Below the pieces are notes generated by a model. The model had not been told where the DNA came from and made no database searches. It saw only the letters and a list, made by a program, of their open reading frames with translations. Below are positions 1 through 8,593 of a stretch of 64,000 nt of DNA, in pieces. This DNA is from Paenibacillus lautus NBRC 15380 (lineage in GTDB: Bacteria > Bacillota > Bacilli > Paenibacillales > Paenibacillaceae): positions 248,001 through 312,000 of the forward strand of contig NZ_BIMF01000006.1 in assembly GCF_004000945.1 (NCBI RefSeq), in the 5' to 3' direction. The number at the start of each line of letters is the position of its first letter. The first letter of the stretch is position 1. A program made the position numbers and the translations under genes.

Positions 1-920
1 TACTTGGACTCAATACGCCCCAACGGGATGGCGCTCTCTTCCAGAGCCGCACGAGATGCCGGCCAGCTGGAATCGTCGAGGTCGAGCGCGTTGCGAAGGT
101 AGGCCAACGTGAGTCGCTGGATCAGGGCAACTCGTTCGGGGCTCTCGTCCGTCGTCTCCGCGACGCTGTAACCGGAGATCCCGCCGAGCGAGTGCTCTGC
201 CCCGAAGAGGGTGAGCAGGCTCTTGCTGCCCGGGCTCAGGAAGTACGGGTCGGTGAACCAGTCGGGCCCCCGAGTGGACAGTTGAGAGTGATCATGGTCC
301 CCTGCTACCACGAGGGTCGGCGTGCTCATCTCCGCGAAGCTCGGGTTCATGAAGGGGAAGTGCTCTGCCGCGAACGGACTCAAGTCAGCTCCACCCTTGC
401 CAGTCGTGGCAAACAGCACGCCCGCCTTGATCCGCGAGTCGGACATGTCCTCTCCCGGCTCGCCGTGGTTATCGAGGACTCGCGCGCCGAGCAGCATGCT
501 CACCGTTTGGCCTCCCCAGGAGTGTCCGGCCGCGGCGATGCGACTCCGATCGAGGCGCCCACTGAGACCGGGAACGGAAGCTTCAATAAGATCAAGCTGG
601 TCGAGGATGCGCTTCAGGTCCTCGACTCGGAAACGCCAGATCCGTGGCGTACGGGGATCGTCAGAAGGAAGGTTCAGCGTCCTCGAGTCGAGATGAGTGG
701 GTTGAATGACCACGAAGCCGTGAGCAGCCCAGTAGTCGACTAACGGGCCGTAGCCGTCCAACGACCAGCCATAGCCGTGCGAGAAAACTATAATAGGCAA
801 TTCACTCCCAACCGCGGGCGCGGACACTCGCACTTGCAGATTCTCACCACGATCTGGGGCTGGTAGCACTACCGGCTTCACCGAGACGACTGGACTAGGC
901 GAACTAATGTTGATTTTCAT
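1..920 (-). CDS. Alpha/beta hydrolase, chlorophyllase/PAF-acetylhydrolase-like (3' end outside window)
   Basis: Reading leftwards from the ATG at 918-920 gives one open frame of 306 codons that runs off the left edge, so the C-terminus is missing. The protein has an N-terminal strand region ending in the oxyanion segment FSHGYGW. The nucleophile elbow is GHSWGG, a probable acid residue lies in AGDHDHS, and the catalytic His is in GAEHSLGG, so the Ser-Asp-His triad looks complete. It has no signal peptide, which suggests a cytoplasmic esterase or lipase-like enzyme; the substrate cannot be told. The gene is clearly more GC-rich than its neighbours and favours G/C third positions, much like an actinobacterial gene, so recent transfer is likely. 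It is divergent from the MarR gene, whose probable operators cover its promoter. Confident on fold, not on substrate. Confidence 0.85.
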   Translation of the reverse strand, partial: MKINISSPSPVVSVKPVVLPAPDRGENLQVRVSAPAVGSELPIIVFSHGYGWSLDGYGPLVDYWAAHGFVVIQPTHLDSRTLNLPSDDPRTPRIWRFRVEDLKRILDQLDLIEASVPGLSGRLDRSRIAAAGHSWGGQTVSMLLGARVLDNHGEPGEDMSDSRIKAGVLFATTGKGGADLSPFAAEHFPFMNPSFAEMSTPTLVVAGDHDHSQLSTRGPDWFTDPYFLSPGSKSLLTLFGAEHSLGGISGYSVAETTDESPERVALIQRLTLAYLRNALDLDDSSWPASRAALEESAIPLGRIESK

Positions 921-1011
921 AATAAATGTTCCTTTCTTGAAGAAAGATTAGCCAAACCGTTTCTGGAAGGAAGCGGTCAAGCAGGTTCCCTGAAATAAAC
1001 CGGGACCATAG

Positions 1012-1025
1012 GTTGACGCGTCAAC
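1012..1025. promoter_or_regulatory. Palindromic operator 1, likely MarR site
   Basis: GTTGACGCGTCAAC is a perfect 14-bp palindrome in the divergent intergenic region. A near-identical site lies 37 bp to the right. Paired palindromes of this size between a marR gene and a divergent enzyme gene are typical of MarR autoregulation. Binding by this particular regulator is inferred. Confidence 0.75.
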
Positions 1026-1033
1026 TAGAATCA

Positions 1034-1062
1034 ACTGTAGCATATTGTGGTTGACACGTCAA
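1034..1062 (-). promoter_or_regulatory. Promoter of the alpha/beta hydrolase
   Basis: On the minus strand a -35 box TTGACG (1057-1062) is separated by 17 bases from a -10 box TACAGT (1034-1039). The -35 box lies inside the right-hand palindrome and the left-hand palindrome sits just downstream of the -10, so a bound dimer at either site should block transcription. Confidence 0.7.
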
Positions 1063-1064
1063 CC
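1049..1064. promoter_or_regulatory. Palindromic operator 2, likely MarR site
   Basis: GGTTGACACGTCAACC has two 7-bp arms (GGTTGAC/GTCAACC) around a 2-bp centre and shares its core with operator 1. It overlaps the -35 box of the hydrolase promoter and ends 16 bp before the marR ATG, so one site could control both directions. Confidence 0.75.
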
Positions 1065-1080
1065 GTGCTATGATGTTCCT

Positions 1081-1551
1081 ATGGATAAGAACGAGCTAAA
1101 CGAAGAGGAAATGCGAATATGGCATATGTGGAAAGGCTCCTTTCAGAGCATTTTCGGTCGCGTAATCAAAGAGATGTCCGAGCACACAGGACTATCAGAG
1201 GGTGATTATGGGGTATTGGATCGGTTAGTCCTTTTGGGGAATGGTAGCCTTCGCCAACAGGAATTGGCCGACTCGATGGACTGGGATAAGAGTCGATTAT
1301 CACATCATCTGACGCGGATGGAAAAACGCAAACTTGTGATGAGGAAACCATTAGACACAGATCGCGGTGTTCAAGTCATCATCACTTCGGCTGGAAAATC
1401 GGCATTGGATGATGCCCGTCCCATAGTCTCTAAGGCAATTCGCAAACATTTCCTTGATCAATTAACGGATCAAGACATTGAGTCCATTACTAAACTTGCA
1501 GAAAGGACTAAAACAGGGTCTTCAGCGTCTTGTGAAGCCCCGCCGACATGA
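1081..1551 (+). CDS. MarR family transcriptional regulator
   Basis: A 156-residue winged-helix protein of usual MarR length. The helical N-terminus leads to a HTH segment around residues 55-80 (QQELADSMDWDKSRLSHHL) and a wing (MRKPLDTDRGVQVIITSAG), with a C-terminal dimerisation helix. I start it at ATG 1081, since the in-frame upstream sequence would read through the operator. No Shine-Dalgarno sequence precedes this ATG. A TATGAT box at 1069-1074 would place the transcript start almost on the start codon, so a leaderless mRNA is possible. The gene is divergent from the hydrolase and two palindromic operators lie between, so it probably represses both. The ligand is unknown. A strong terminator follows directly. 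Confidence 0.9.
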   Translation: MDKNELNEEEMRIWHMWKGSFQSIFGRVIKEMSEHTGLSEGDYGVLDRLVLLGNGSLRQQELADSMDWDKSRLSHHLTRMEKRKLVMRKPLDTDRGVQVIITSAGKSALDDARPIVSKAIRKHFLDQLTDQDIESITKLAERTKTGSSASCEAPPT

Positions 1552-1555
1552 CTGC

Positions 1556-1642
1556 GTTTTTGATGTTATTCATGAAGTGAATAAGTGGATCGGTACTCAA
1601 TGTAAAGAACTCTCCAGACTCGGAGAGTTCTTTCATTTTTAT
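1556..1642 (+). repeat. Dispersed repeat, copy A (marR 3' flank)
   Basis: About 87 bp starting at GTTTTTGATGT and ending in the terminator tail closely match 16212-16297. Scattered substitutions and one indel separate the copies. Each copy begins just after the stop codon of a regulator gene. Confidence 0.75.
1604..1637 (+). terminator. Intrinsic terminator after marR
   Basis: A perfect 12-bp stem (AAAGAACTCTCC/GGAGAGTTCTTT) with loop agactc is followed by a T-rich run. The same hairpin, with about 50 bp of flanking sequence, recurs after the ROK gene near 16261. Confidence 0.85.
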
Positions 1643-1807
1643 GCATATATTTTCCGGCAGCTCCTTCTTCTTCATTTACGTTCGCTATGCATCAAATTCC
1701 ACTCCGTATTTATGGAAAATGGACTTGTACTTATTTTCGAATATGGTCCATCGATTTCTACTCGGTATCCATATAAAGCCTTCATGCTTTTGTTCAAAGG
1801 GCTTATT

Positions 1808-1972
1808 TTACTCCGCCGCTTCCGCCAGCCATGCTTGCATAGCCGGAGATTCTGCCCGATTCAGGCGCAGGGCGATTTCGGTATTGATCTCATCCGGTGG
1901 CATGACTTCGACAAGGATGCAAACCGACTCTCGCGGTTGATTCAGGGCAAACACGGAGGTACATCCTCTGCC
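1808..1972 (-). pseudogene. C-terminal remnant of an unrecognised protein
   Basis: On the minus strand a protein-like frame ends with LRLNRAESPAMQAWLAEAAE and a TAA at 1808-1810. Upstream it reads CTSVFALNQPRESVCILVEV. Codon use is ordinary for the window. Going upstream the frame has no usable start codon before a TAG at 2030-2032, and beyond about 1972 the opposite strand looks like the real coding strand. I read it as the tail of a gene whose beginning has been lost. I do not recognise the family. Confidence 0.4.
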
Positions 1973-2245
1973 AACTTCCCCCTCATCAACGCATTCACTA
2001 TTCGGGCATGCAACACGGGCAATGTCCCGCTATTGAACGTGTTGCTGACCGACCCGCTGCTCGGCATACAAGTGCGAATTGTGCGATTCGAGGTCGGAGC
2101 CTGCGAGACGCTGCAAGTACCGTTCGTGTTTCCGGATGTGGAGGAAGACACCCTCATCGTTAATTCAGTGAAGCTAACATCGGATAACGGACCAACTCGC
2201 GAAGCAAGCGCGTCGGTCACGGTTATCACGGAGGAAGAGGAGTAA
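1968..2245 (+). pseudogene. C-terminal remnant of a surface repeat protein (DUF11/DUF7507-like domain)
   Basis: The plus-strand frame reads ACNTGNVPLLNVLLTDPLLG, then VPFVFPDVEEDTLIVNSVKL and ASASVTVITEEEE before a TAA. The order N-T-G-N-x-x-L-x-N-V ... D-P-L-L-G, ending in a strand with repeated val-thr, is the pattern of bacterial extracellular DUF11/DUF7507 Ig-like repeats. Only about 90 residues remain. Upstream codons look like the antisense of the minus-strand remnant, so no start can be assigned. A bidirectional terminator sits on the stop codon. Domain name is by motif recollection only. Confidence 0.45.
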
Positions 2246-2286
2246 AAAAATCGCCCTCTCACCGATGGTGAACGGGCGATTTTTTA
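2244..2286. terminator. Bidirectional intrinsic terminator
   Basis: AAAAAATCGCCC pairs with GGGCGATTTTTT around an inner ACC-GAT-GGT stem, with A and T runs on the two sides. It would end transcription from the surface-protein remnant on the left and from the large exported protein on the right. Confidence 0.8.
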
Positions 2287-2449
2287 TGAATTTTCCAGCT
2301 ATGTCCTCGAACTTGCTTATTCTCTCCACGCCCCTATTTACGTCTCTCCAATCACCCGCAATGCGAGTGATCAGCGTAAGCATGACTTGTACGATATCAG
2401 CCGGAGGAGCGTCGGGCCGATCAATCTCGCATCATGGAGAATCCTTCCT

Positions 2450-5400
2450 TCAGCACGAAGAGCTGCCTTGATAGAACTTCTTGCGATCACATATTTGCTT
2501 GTCGACCAATACCAATGATTTAAGGTACGGAGAGCTAATCAGCGTGGCTTCCGCATCCATGCCTTGGTTGACCCCCTCCATATCGACCTGCTTCGGAGTC
2601 AAGATTGTTAGCTCATAGGATGAAGTCAAGCCATCATACTCTGCCGTGATGAGTACGGTTCCTTCCGACTTCGCCGTTACTACACCGCTAGCGCTGATCT
2701 CCGCTATACTCGGATCACTGCTTGTATAGGTGACGTTTATCTCTACCTTTTCACGGCTTCCATCGCTGTATACAGCGGTAGTCACCGTTTGATCACTCTC
2801 CCCAACGGCCAGCGCAAGCAGCCCCTCGAGCTCAAGCCCAATCAGGCTAACCGGCTCGCCTTCGTTGCCTTCGGATACCGATTGTAAAACAGGCCGCTTA
2901 CCAATACCGTCCCATCTCCAAACAGCGTTAAAGTCCCAACCTAATCTGTCCGTATAAGTGGATGGAGTCTCTATTTCAGTTGCAGATAGTCCTAATCCTT
3001 TCAGGCTTGTTAAGGATCCTTCAGCAACACCTTCCCGATCCACCATCATGCCATCAAATGCATAATTATTTTCAAGCGTTGCCGTGTGCCCCGCAAGAAC
3101 TCGCCCCATCACCCGATTCGCCATCGTTGGCGTCGTAACCGAAGGGCCCAGGGCAATGACGTTTCTGACGACCGTATCATTGTATCCGTATCCAGTCACT
3201 CCGCCCGCATTGCTCGTCATCGCCCGAACGGTTCCAGACGCATACACGTTTTCTGTTAAGCTGCCCGAGTTCGTAATTCCGATTAGGCCGCCGGCCTGAC
3301 TTACCTGAGCGGTTACATCCGCGGTAGAATAGCTGTTTCTTACGATACCATTGGAATAGCCTACTAGACCGCCGACTGTGCTGGAGCCTGTAATGGAGCC
3401 TGTTGAAAGACTATTCTCTAACTCGCCATTGTTCGTGTTGACGAGTATGCCTATTCTGCTCCCGCCAGTGACGCTGGCATCGATCATGGCTATATTTTTA
3501 ATCACTCCGCCATTGAGATGGAATAAGCCGCCGCTTGAAGAATTAAAGTTAACTATTTTCTTCCCATCGCCATCCAAAACACCGGTGAACGAAACCACTT
3601 TAAATAGTGACTCAGCCGGTTGTCCGGCGTAATCCAAATCATTGTCCAAAATATACTTTTCTGCCGGGAAGCTTTCCATGACGTTCAAATCAGCAATGGA
3701 CTTGATTTTGTAATAACCAGCTTCATTTCTTTCCAAAGGCACGACAGGCTCGCTTGCCTCTTCAGGATTACTGTTCAATACCGGACGCTTTAAAGCATCA
3801 TTCCACATCCAAACCGACTCAAAATCCCATTTCAATATATTGATATACGTATTGGAATCTTCAACCTGTTGCTTTGATAGCCCTAAACCTTTTCTGTTGT
3901 CAGCAGCGGCAATACTTTCGCCTTCTACATCCACAATCATGCCATCGAACGCATAATTATTCTCAAGCGTTGCGGTATGCCCGGCAAGGACTCGCCCCAC
4001 CACACGGTTCGCCATCGTCGGCGTCACGACTGAAGGACCCAGAGCAATAACGTTTCTAACAACCGTCTCATTATAGGCGTAGCCAGTCACTCCGCCTGCA
4101 TTGCTTCTAAGCGCCTGAACAGCTCCAGATGCATACACGTTTTCCGTTAAACTGCCTGAGTTTGTAATTCCGATCAGGCCGCCAGCTTGGTTCAGCTGGG
4201 CCGTTACATCTGCAGTAGAATAGCTGTTTCTTACGATGCCATTGGAATAGCCCGCTAGACCGCCCACCGTGCTGGAGCCTTCGATTGTGCCCGTTACATA
4301 ACTATTCTCTACCGTTCCGTTGTTCGTGTTAACGAGTATGCCTATATTACTCCCGCCAGTGACGCTTGCATCGACCATAGCTAGGTTTTTAATCGTTCCG
4401 CCATTAAGATGGAATAAGCCGCCGTTTTCTGATTTAACATTGTTTAACGATTTATTATTTCCATCAAATGTGCCGAGGAAAGGCGTCCCCTTAAATAGGG
4501 GTTCAAATAGCTGCCCTTCAAAATCAAGATCGTTTTCCAATATATAATTTTCATTTGGAAATTCTGAAATGGTCTTTAATTCGCTAATCGAACGGATGAT
4601 GTAGTATCCATTTTCGTTCTGATCAAGCTTCGGCTTTGGAATATGATCTTCGTTAATTTGCTCCAAATTACTTTGCAGTAATGGACGTTTGGCATCTTCA
4701 TTCCAGATCCAGATCGAATCAAAATCCCAACCGAGGGTCTCCATGAAAAAAGATGGCTTCGTGAATGCTTCTGCACCCACTCCCTGTCCTTTCTCATTGT
4801 TCGGATCATTCACTGTAACATTCTCACTGCTAACAAACATATTTTCATCGGCGTAATTATTGACTAAAGTTGCCGTCTCCCCAGCTAAAACTCTGCCGAC
4901 AATTCGATTCGATGCCGTACCTGTAACAATAGATGGATTTAATGCCATACTATTTTGAATGACCGTATGGTTATATCCGTATCCGCTGATGCCGCCGGCA
5001 TTGGATTCTTCTGCTATCACGGCTCCCATGGCATAGACCTGTTCGGTTATACTCCCCCGATTCGTAATTCCGATCATGCCGCCGGCTTGCTTGCCCCGTG
5101 CATTAACTCGAGCTGTTGAATAACTGTCTCTAACGATACCGTTCGAGTAGCCCACAAGACCGCCAACCGTAGAATTGCCTCTAATAGATCCGGTACTGTA
5201 GGCATATTCTACGATTCCATCATTCTGATCAACCAGGATTCCAACATTGCTTCGGCGTACATCAATGTCAGCATGGATGATTCCTACATTACGAATCGTC
5301 CCTTCATTAACAGCAAAGAGACCCGCGCCCCCTGAGGAGACCATAACACCTGAAATCGTATGTCCTTGCCCATCAAACGTACCCGTAAATGGAGTGCCAT

Positions 5401-8400
5401 TCGCGCCAATTGCCTCGAAAAACACGCCATTCCCATCAATGTCCCGATCTAAAACAAAATGTTTGTCCGGGAATTCATGCATTTTATAAAGTCCACTGGC
5501 ACTTTTGATTTGATAGGGGTTGCCTTCCGAACCATCGCCCAGCATTCCTTCTTTAGCTATGAACGGGTCCGTTAACGGCTCTTGATCGATTGGATTATTA
5601 ACCAATCTTACGACGATCGTATGTTCATCGCCAAATGGAAGAGGGTTATCAAATAAGATGATTTGTTCACGTCCGAGATGTTCTAGCGTTGCTTCTTGAA
5701 TCACCGTTTCCAACAGCTGTTCACCTGTATGATCACGCTTTTCCCCGATAACGGTGACGCGTTCAAGCGAGCTCGGATAATTCAAAACCCCAACGCCCTT
5801 CAAGACGTTATTTTCTACAATTGCGCTCGTTAAGTTCATATAATGTTCAGGTTGGTTCATCGTAAATGAATCAATTTCAACACCGTCGCTGTTGTAAGCT
5901 TTCAACGTGAGAGATTGATCGTTTGATTCTAAAATAACACCCGTCTGCTTATTTTCATCATACACGATATGATCCCAGTCAAATGATTTATTATCATAGA
6001 ACGTTGGACCTGATGAACCAACGGTCACAAAAGTTGTTCCTAAATTCATCGCTTCTTCCGATATATCTTTTACACCGTTTCGTATGGTTGTCCGTTTATA
6101 CACATGATCATGACCGCCAATATACATACTAACGCCAAGCCGTTCAAATGCTTGAGACAATTTCACTCTCATCATGTCCATACCGGTCTCATCGCCAGAT
6201 TGACCGCCATAATAAGGATAATGCCCCATCACGATTTTCCACTTCTTGTCGGTTGCCCGCAAATCTTTTTCCAGCCATGACAGCTGCTTGTCGAAATCCA
6301 GCACAGAATTCAGAACAGCAATGTGCATATCGCCATAATCAAACGAATAATTCGTTTCCCGGTAACTGCCTTCACCATTCTTCGGCAGGTTGAAAAACCC
6401 GGAGAACGGCCCGATTTTCCGCTCCGTCGCACGTTCACGGTCCCCGACAATGTGAGCAGAAACGAGACCCATATCATTGTTGTAAATGTTGCTAAACACA
6501 TCATCCCATGCATACATACTGCCGCCGTTCTCGACCAAGTCTCCGACTTGAATCACAGTCTGTCCGTTTGAATTTTTCTCCTGCAGAACGTCCAGCATAT
6601 TTTTAAAGAGCTGGAAGCTTTCCGGATTTCGATCCGGAACTTCAAGATCTCCCATCACATACAATACGTCTTCCTCTGAAGCCAGCGCGGCCCTAAAGCT
6701 ATAACTGTCGCTCCAAGGTCCAGTCGGTGACATTCCATACCGATAGTCATACGTAGTCCCTAAGTCGAGACCTGTTATATTCGCTTCATGAGCTGCAAGC
6801 ACGCGATAATTACTCTTCGCAAACGTATCGCCATACGCGACTTGAAAATAAGAGACTCCCGCTTGTACCACTTCCGCATGGTCCCACGTCGCCTCTGACT
6901 CCGGTTTATACTGAACATATGACGTTTCTAACGCCTTATCCGTCACCAAATTTATTCCTACTTCACGTTCATTCCCACCTACATTAACAATGGGTTGAAA
7001 TTCATTTAAAATTTTATCGGCATCCAGATTTTGTTGATCAACAAGTAATCGGATAAGTTCAACACGCGTATTTCCTTGAGCGTCGGTTGCTACATACTTA
7101 ATGAAATATTCTCCATACATGTCGACCTTAAAATGCTGATTAGCTACGGCTACTTCTCCTTTATCGTTTAAAACGATGGCTTCCACCGATAAAGATTGAC
7201 CGCGGTTATCTGTCGCCGAAGCGCCCAGCACCTCCACTTGATCCCCAAGCTTAATCGTGTCCGGATATTGTCCAAGAACCGTAATTTCAGGCGCGTGCAC
7301 CGTGCCCCTCGTTTCATCACCAATCCAAATTGGAGCACTTATCGCTTCTTCACCGTCTGCTTGGAATGCTCTAACGAGGAAATAATCCCCATCTTTTGTT
7401 GCTAAGGTTACTTCCTTTTCAAATTTATTACTGGCAATATTGCGATACTCCTTGAGAATTTCACCGCTGTTTTTGTAAATAACAACTTTATCCAAAATAT
7501 CGCTAGCATCAGGGTCATTTATCCGTACTTTAAGCTCTATTTCTTTTGTTTTGGCTGGAAGGATCGCCCCCATCATCTGACCTTTTGCTGAAACCGCCAT
7601 TTCTAAGTTCCGGTCAAATGATACATAGGTGCGTTGGTTTCGCATCGCCTCGTAAAGACCTTCTCTTGTAAGGTTATCTCCCCACATACCGGTCACATGG
7701 GGCTGGACCATTCCCCAATTTCCTTTGTGCTCGTCTCCGCCAAACACAGGTGAAACATGCCAGCCTTGATCTAACGCCTTGGTATAGATTGCAAAATCAT
7801 TGGAGGATTTGTATTCGATCAGATTAAGGTTTTTGTCAACGTCTCGGTTATAATGTTTAAATTCATTGAAACTCCAATTACCTGACAAGCGTGGATGATT
7901 AAACTGAGCAATCGCATTAGGATCTTGAGCAAGTCTTGCGTAAAAGGTTGGCAAATCATATTTGATGTCGCTCCAGCCCCAAGTGCCATCCGCACCTACT
8001 CCATGTGTTCTTGCAAACCATGGGGCATTAAATAGGTTGATATGACCCGATTCATCATACCAAGTCACTTCCGTACCAGGCAGCGTAATAAATTCGTGAT
8101 CACGATTGTGAGCATCGGATTGCTCATGCAGCAGCTTGTATTCTTCTGAATAAGAGTCTTGAACATTCGTAATGAAATCACTGCCCGTACTGATATCATA
8201 AGTGACGTCGTGTTCCGTCACTGCAAAAAAATCAAAATCTGTATTACTTTTCACAAAATTATAAGCATCATTAGGCAGCAATATCCCGTCACTGAGAGAA
8301 GTATGGGAATGCATGTGACCTTTGAACAGTGAAGCTCCTAAATACTTAGCTCTATCTTTTTTAGAAACACCCTCTTCTTTATCTGAGGACGCGAATATAT

Positions 8401-8482
8401 TAATTCCGTAACACAGACTAACAACCCCCGCAATAAAACAAGCCATCACAATAAAAGGCAGACTTCTTCTTTGGGACTTCAA
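2450..8482 (-). CDS. Large exported PHP / calcineurin-like phosphoesterase / GLUG / BIG2 protein
   Basis: A 2010-residue secreted protein. It starts at TTG 8480-8482, seven bases after GGAGAGG. A signal segment (residues 8-31) precedes a PHP hydrolase domain of the CehA/McbA type: HMHSH at 56-60, then TEHD and a later FNHP. Ig-like and purple-acid-phosphatase-type fibronectin segments follow (about 400-600). A calcineurin-like domain runs from about 605 to 850, with GDLE, GDLVENGG, GHYPYYGG and GGHDHVYKR (about 789). Its third metal motif, normally GNHE, is GDRE near 680, so Asn and His are missing. Three about 297-residue GLUG modules (about 1000-1880) repeat GGLVGYSNGIVR-type motifs. A BIG2 Ig-like domain (about 1895-1970) and an unusual 40-residue tail end it. 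There is no LPXTG or SLH anchor; the end abuts gene debris and may be truncated. It lies downstream of a sugar transporter operon. Confidence 0.85.
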   Translation of the reverse strand: MKSQRRSLPFIVMACFIAGVVSLCYGINIFASSDKEEGVSKKDRAKYLGASLFKGHMHSHTSLSDGILLPNDAYNFVKSNTDFDFFAVTEHDVTYDISTGSDFITNVQDSYSEEYKLLHEQSDAHNRDHEFITLPGTEVTWYDESGHINLFNAPWFARTHGVGADGTWGWSDIKYDLPTFYARLAQDPNAIAQFNHPRLSGNWSFNEFKHYNRDVDKNLNLIEYKSSNDFAIYTKALDQGWHVSPVFGGDEHKGNWGMVQPHVTGMWGDNLTREGLYEAMRNQRTYVSFDRNLEMAVSAKGQMMGAILPAKTKEIELKVRINDPDASDILDKVVIYKNSGEILKEYRNIASNKFEKEVTLATKDGDYFLVRAFQADGEEAISAPIWIGDETRGTVHAPEITVLGQYPDTIKLGDQVEVLGASATDNRGQSLSVEAIVLNDKGEVAVANQHFKVDMYGEYFIKYVATDAQGNTRVELIRLLVDQQNLDADKILNEFQPIVNVGGNEREVGINLVTDKALETSYVQYKPESEATWDHAEVVQAGVSYFQVAYGDTFAKSNYRVLAAHEANITGLDLGTTYDYRYGMSPTGPWSDSYSFRAALASEEDVLYVMGDLEVPDRNPESFQLFKNMLDVLQEKNSNGQTVIQVGDLVENGGSMYAWDDVFSNIYNNDMGLVSAHIVGDRERATERKIGPFSGFFNLPKNGEGSYRETNYSFDYGDMHIAVLNSVLDFDKQLSWLEKDLRATDKKWKIVMGHYPYYGGQSGDETGMDMMRVKLSQAFERLGVSMYIGGHDHVYKRTTIRNGVKDISEEAMNLGTTFVTVGSSGPTFYDNKSFDWDHIVYDENKQTGVILESNDQSLTLKAYNSDGVEIDSFTMNQPEHYMNLTSAIVENNVLKGVGVLNYPSSLERVTVIGEKRDHTGEQLLETVIQEATLEHLGREQIILFDNPLPFGDEHTIVVRLVNNPIDQEPLTDPFIAKEGMLGDGSEGNPYQIKSASGLYKMHEFPDKHFVLDRDIDGNGVFFEAIGANGTPFTGTFDGQGHTISGVMVSSGGAGLFAVNEGTIRNVGIIHADIDVRRSNVGILVDQNDGIVEYAYSTGSIRGNSTVGGLVGYSNGIVRDSYSTARVNARGKQAGGMIGITNRGSITEQVYAMGAVIAEESNAGGISGYGYNHTVIQNSMALNPSIVTGTASNRIVGRVLAGETATLVNNYADENMFVSSENVTVNDPNNEKGQGVGAEAFTKPSFFMETLGWDFDSIWIWNEDAKRPLLQSNLEQINEDHIPKPKLDQNENGYYIIRSISELKTISEFPNENYILENDLDFEGQLFEPLFKGTPFLGTFDGNNKSLNNVKSENGGLFHLNGGTIKNLAMVDASVTGGSNIGILVNTNNGTVENSYVTGTIEGSSTVGGLAGYSNGIVRNSYSTADVTAQLNQAGGLIGITNSGSLTENVYASGAVQALRSNAGGVTGYAYNETVVRNVIALGPSVVTPTMANRVVGRVLAGHTATLENNYAFDGMIVDVEGESIAAADNRKGLGLSKQQVEDSNTYINILKWDFESVWMWNDALKRPVLNSNPEEASEPVVPLERNEAGYYKIKSIADLNVMESFPAEKYILDNDLDYAGQPAESLFKVVSFTGVLDGDGKKIVNFNSSSGGLFHLNGGVIKNIAMIDASVTGGSRIGILVNTNNGELENSLSTGSITGSSTVGGLVGYSNGIVRNSYSTADVTAQVSQAGGLIGITNSGSLTENVYASGTVRAMTSNAGGVTGYGYNDTVVRNVIALGPSVTTPTMANRVMGRVLAGHTATLENNYAFDGMMVDREGVAEGSLTSLKGLGLSATEIETPSTYTDRLGWDFNAVWRWDGIGKRPVLQSVSEGNEGEPVSLIGLELEGLLALAVGESDQTVTTAVYSDGSREKVEINVTYTSSDPSIAEISASGVVTAKSEGTVLITAEYDGLTSSYELTILTPKQVDMEGVNQGMDAEATLISSPYLKSLVLVDKQICDRKKFYQGSSSC
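3040..5445 (-). repeat. Three DNA-level repeats encoding GLUG modules
   Basis: Three blocks of about 0.9 kb inside the large exported gene repeat nearly the same DNA. The stretch encoding the ATLxNNYA segment, for example, recurs near 3060, 3955 and 4855. Blocks two and three (nearer the C-terminus) are the most alike, suggesting a recent internal duplication. Confidence 0.75.
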
Positions 8483-8593
8483 TTAACATCCTCTCCTTTT
8501 TCGGCTTAAATGTAATACAGGTATCTGATAAACAAACAGCCCCTAAACCAAAAAATGCAGTCTGAAGGCTGTTCATATCATCTGTCTTGTTCA

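Noticed and set aside
1478..1960. N-terminal part of a plus-strand frame leading into the DUF11-like fragment
   Set aside because: It overlaps the marR 3' end, passes through the marR terminator, and its residues look like the antisense of the minus-strand remnant.
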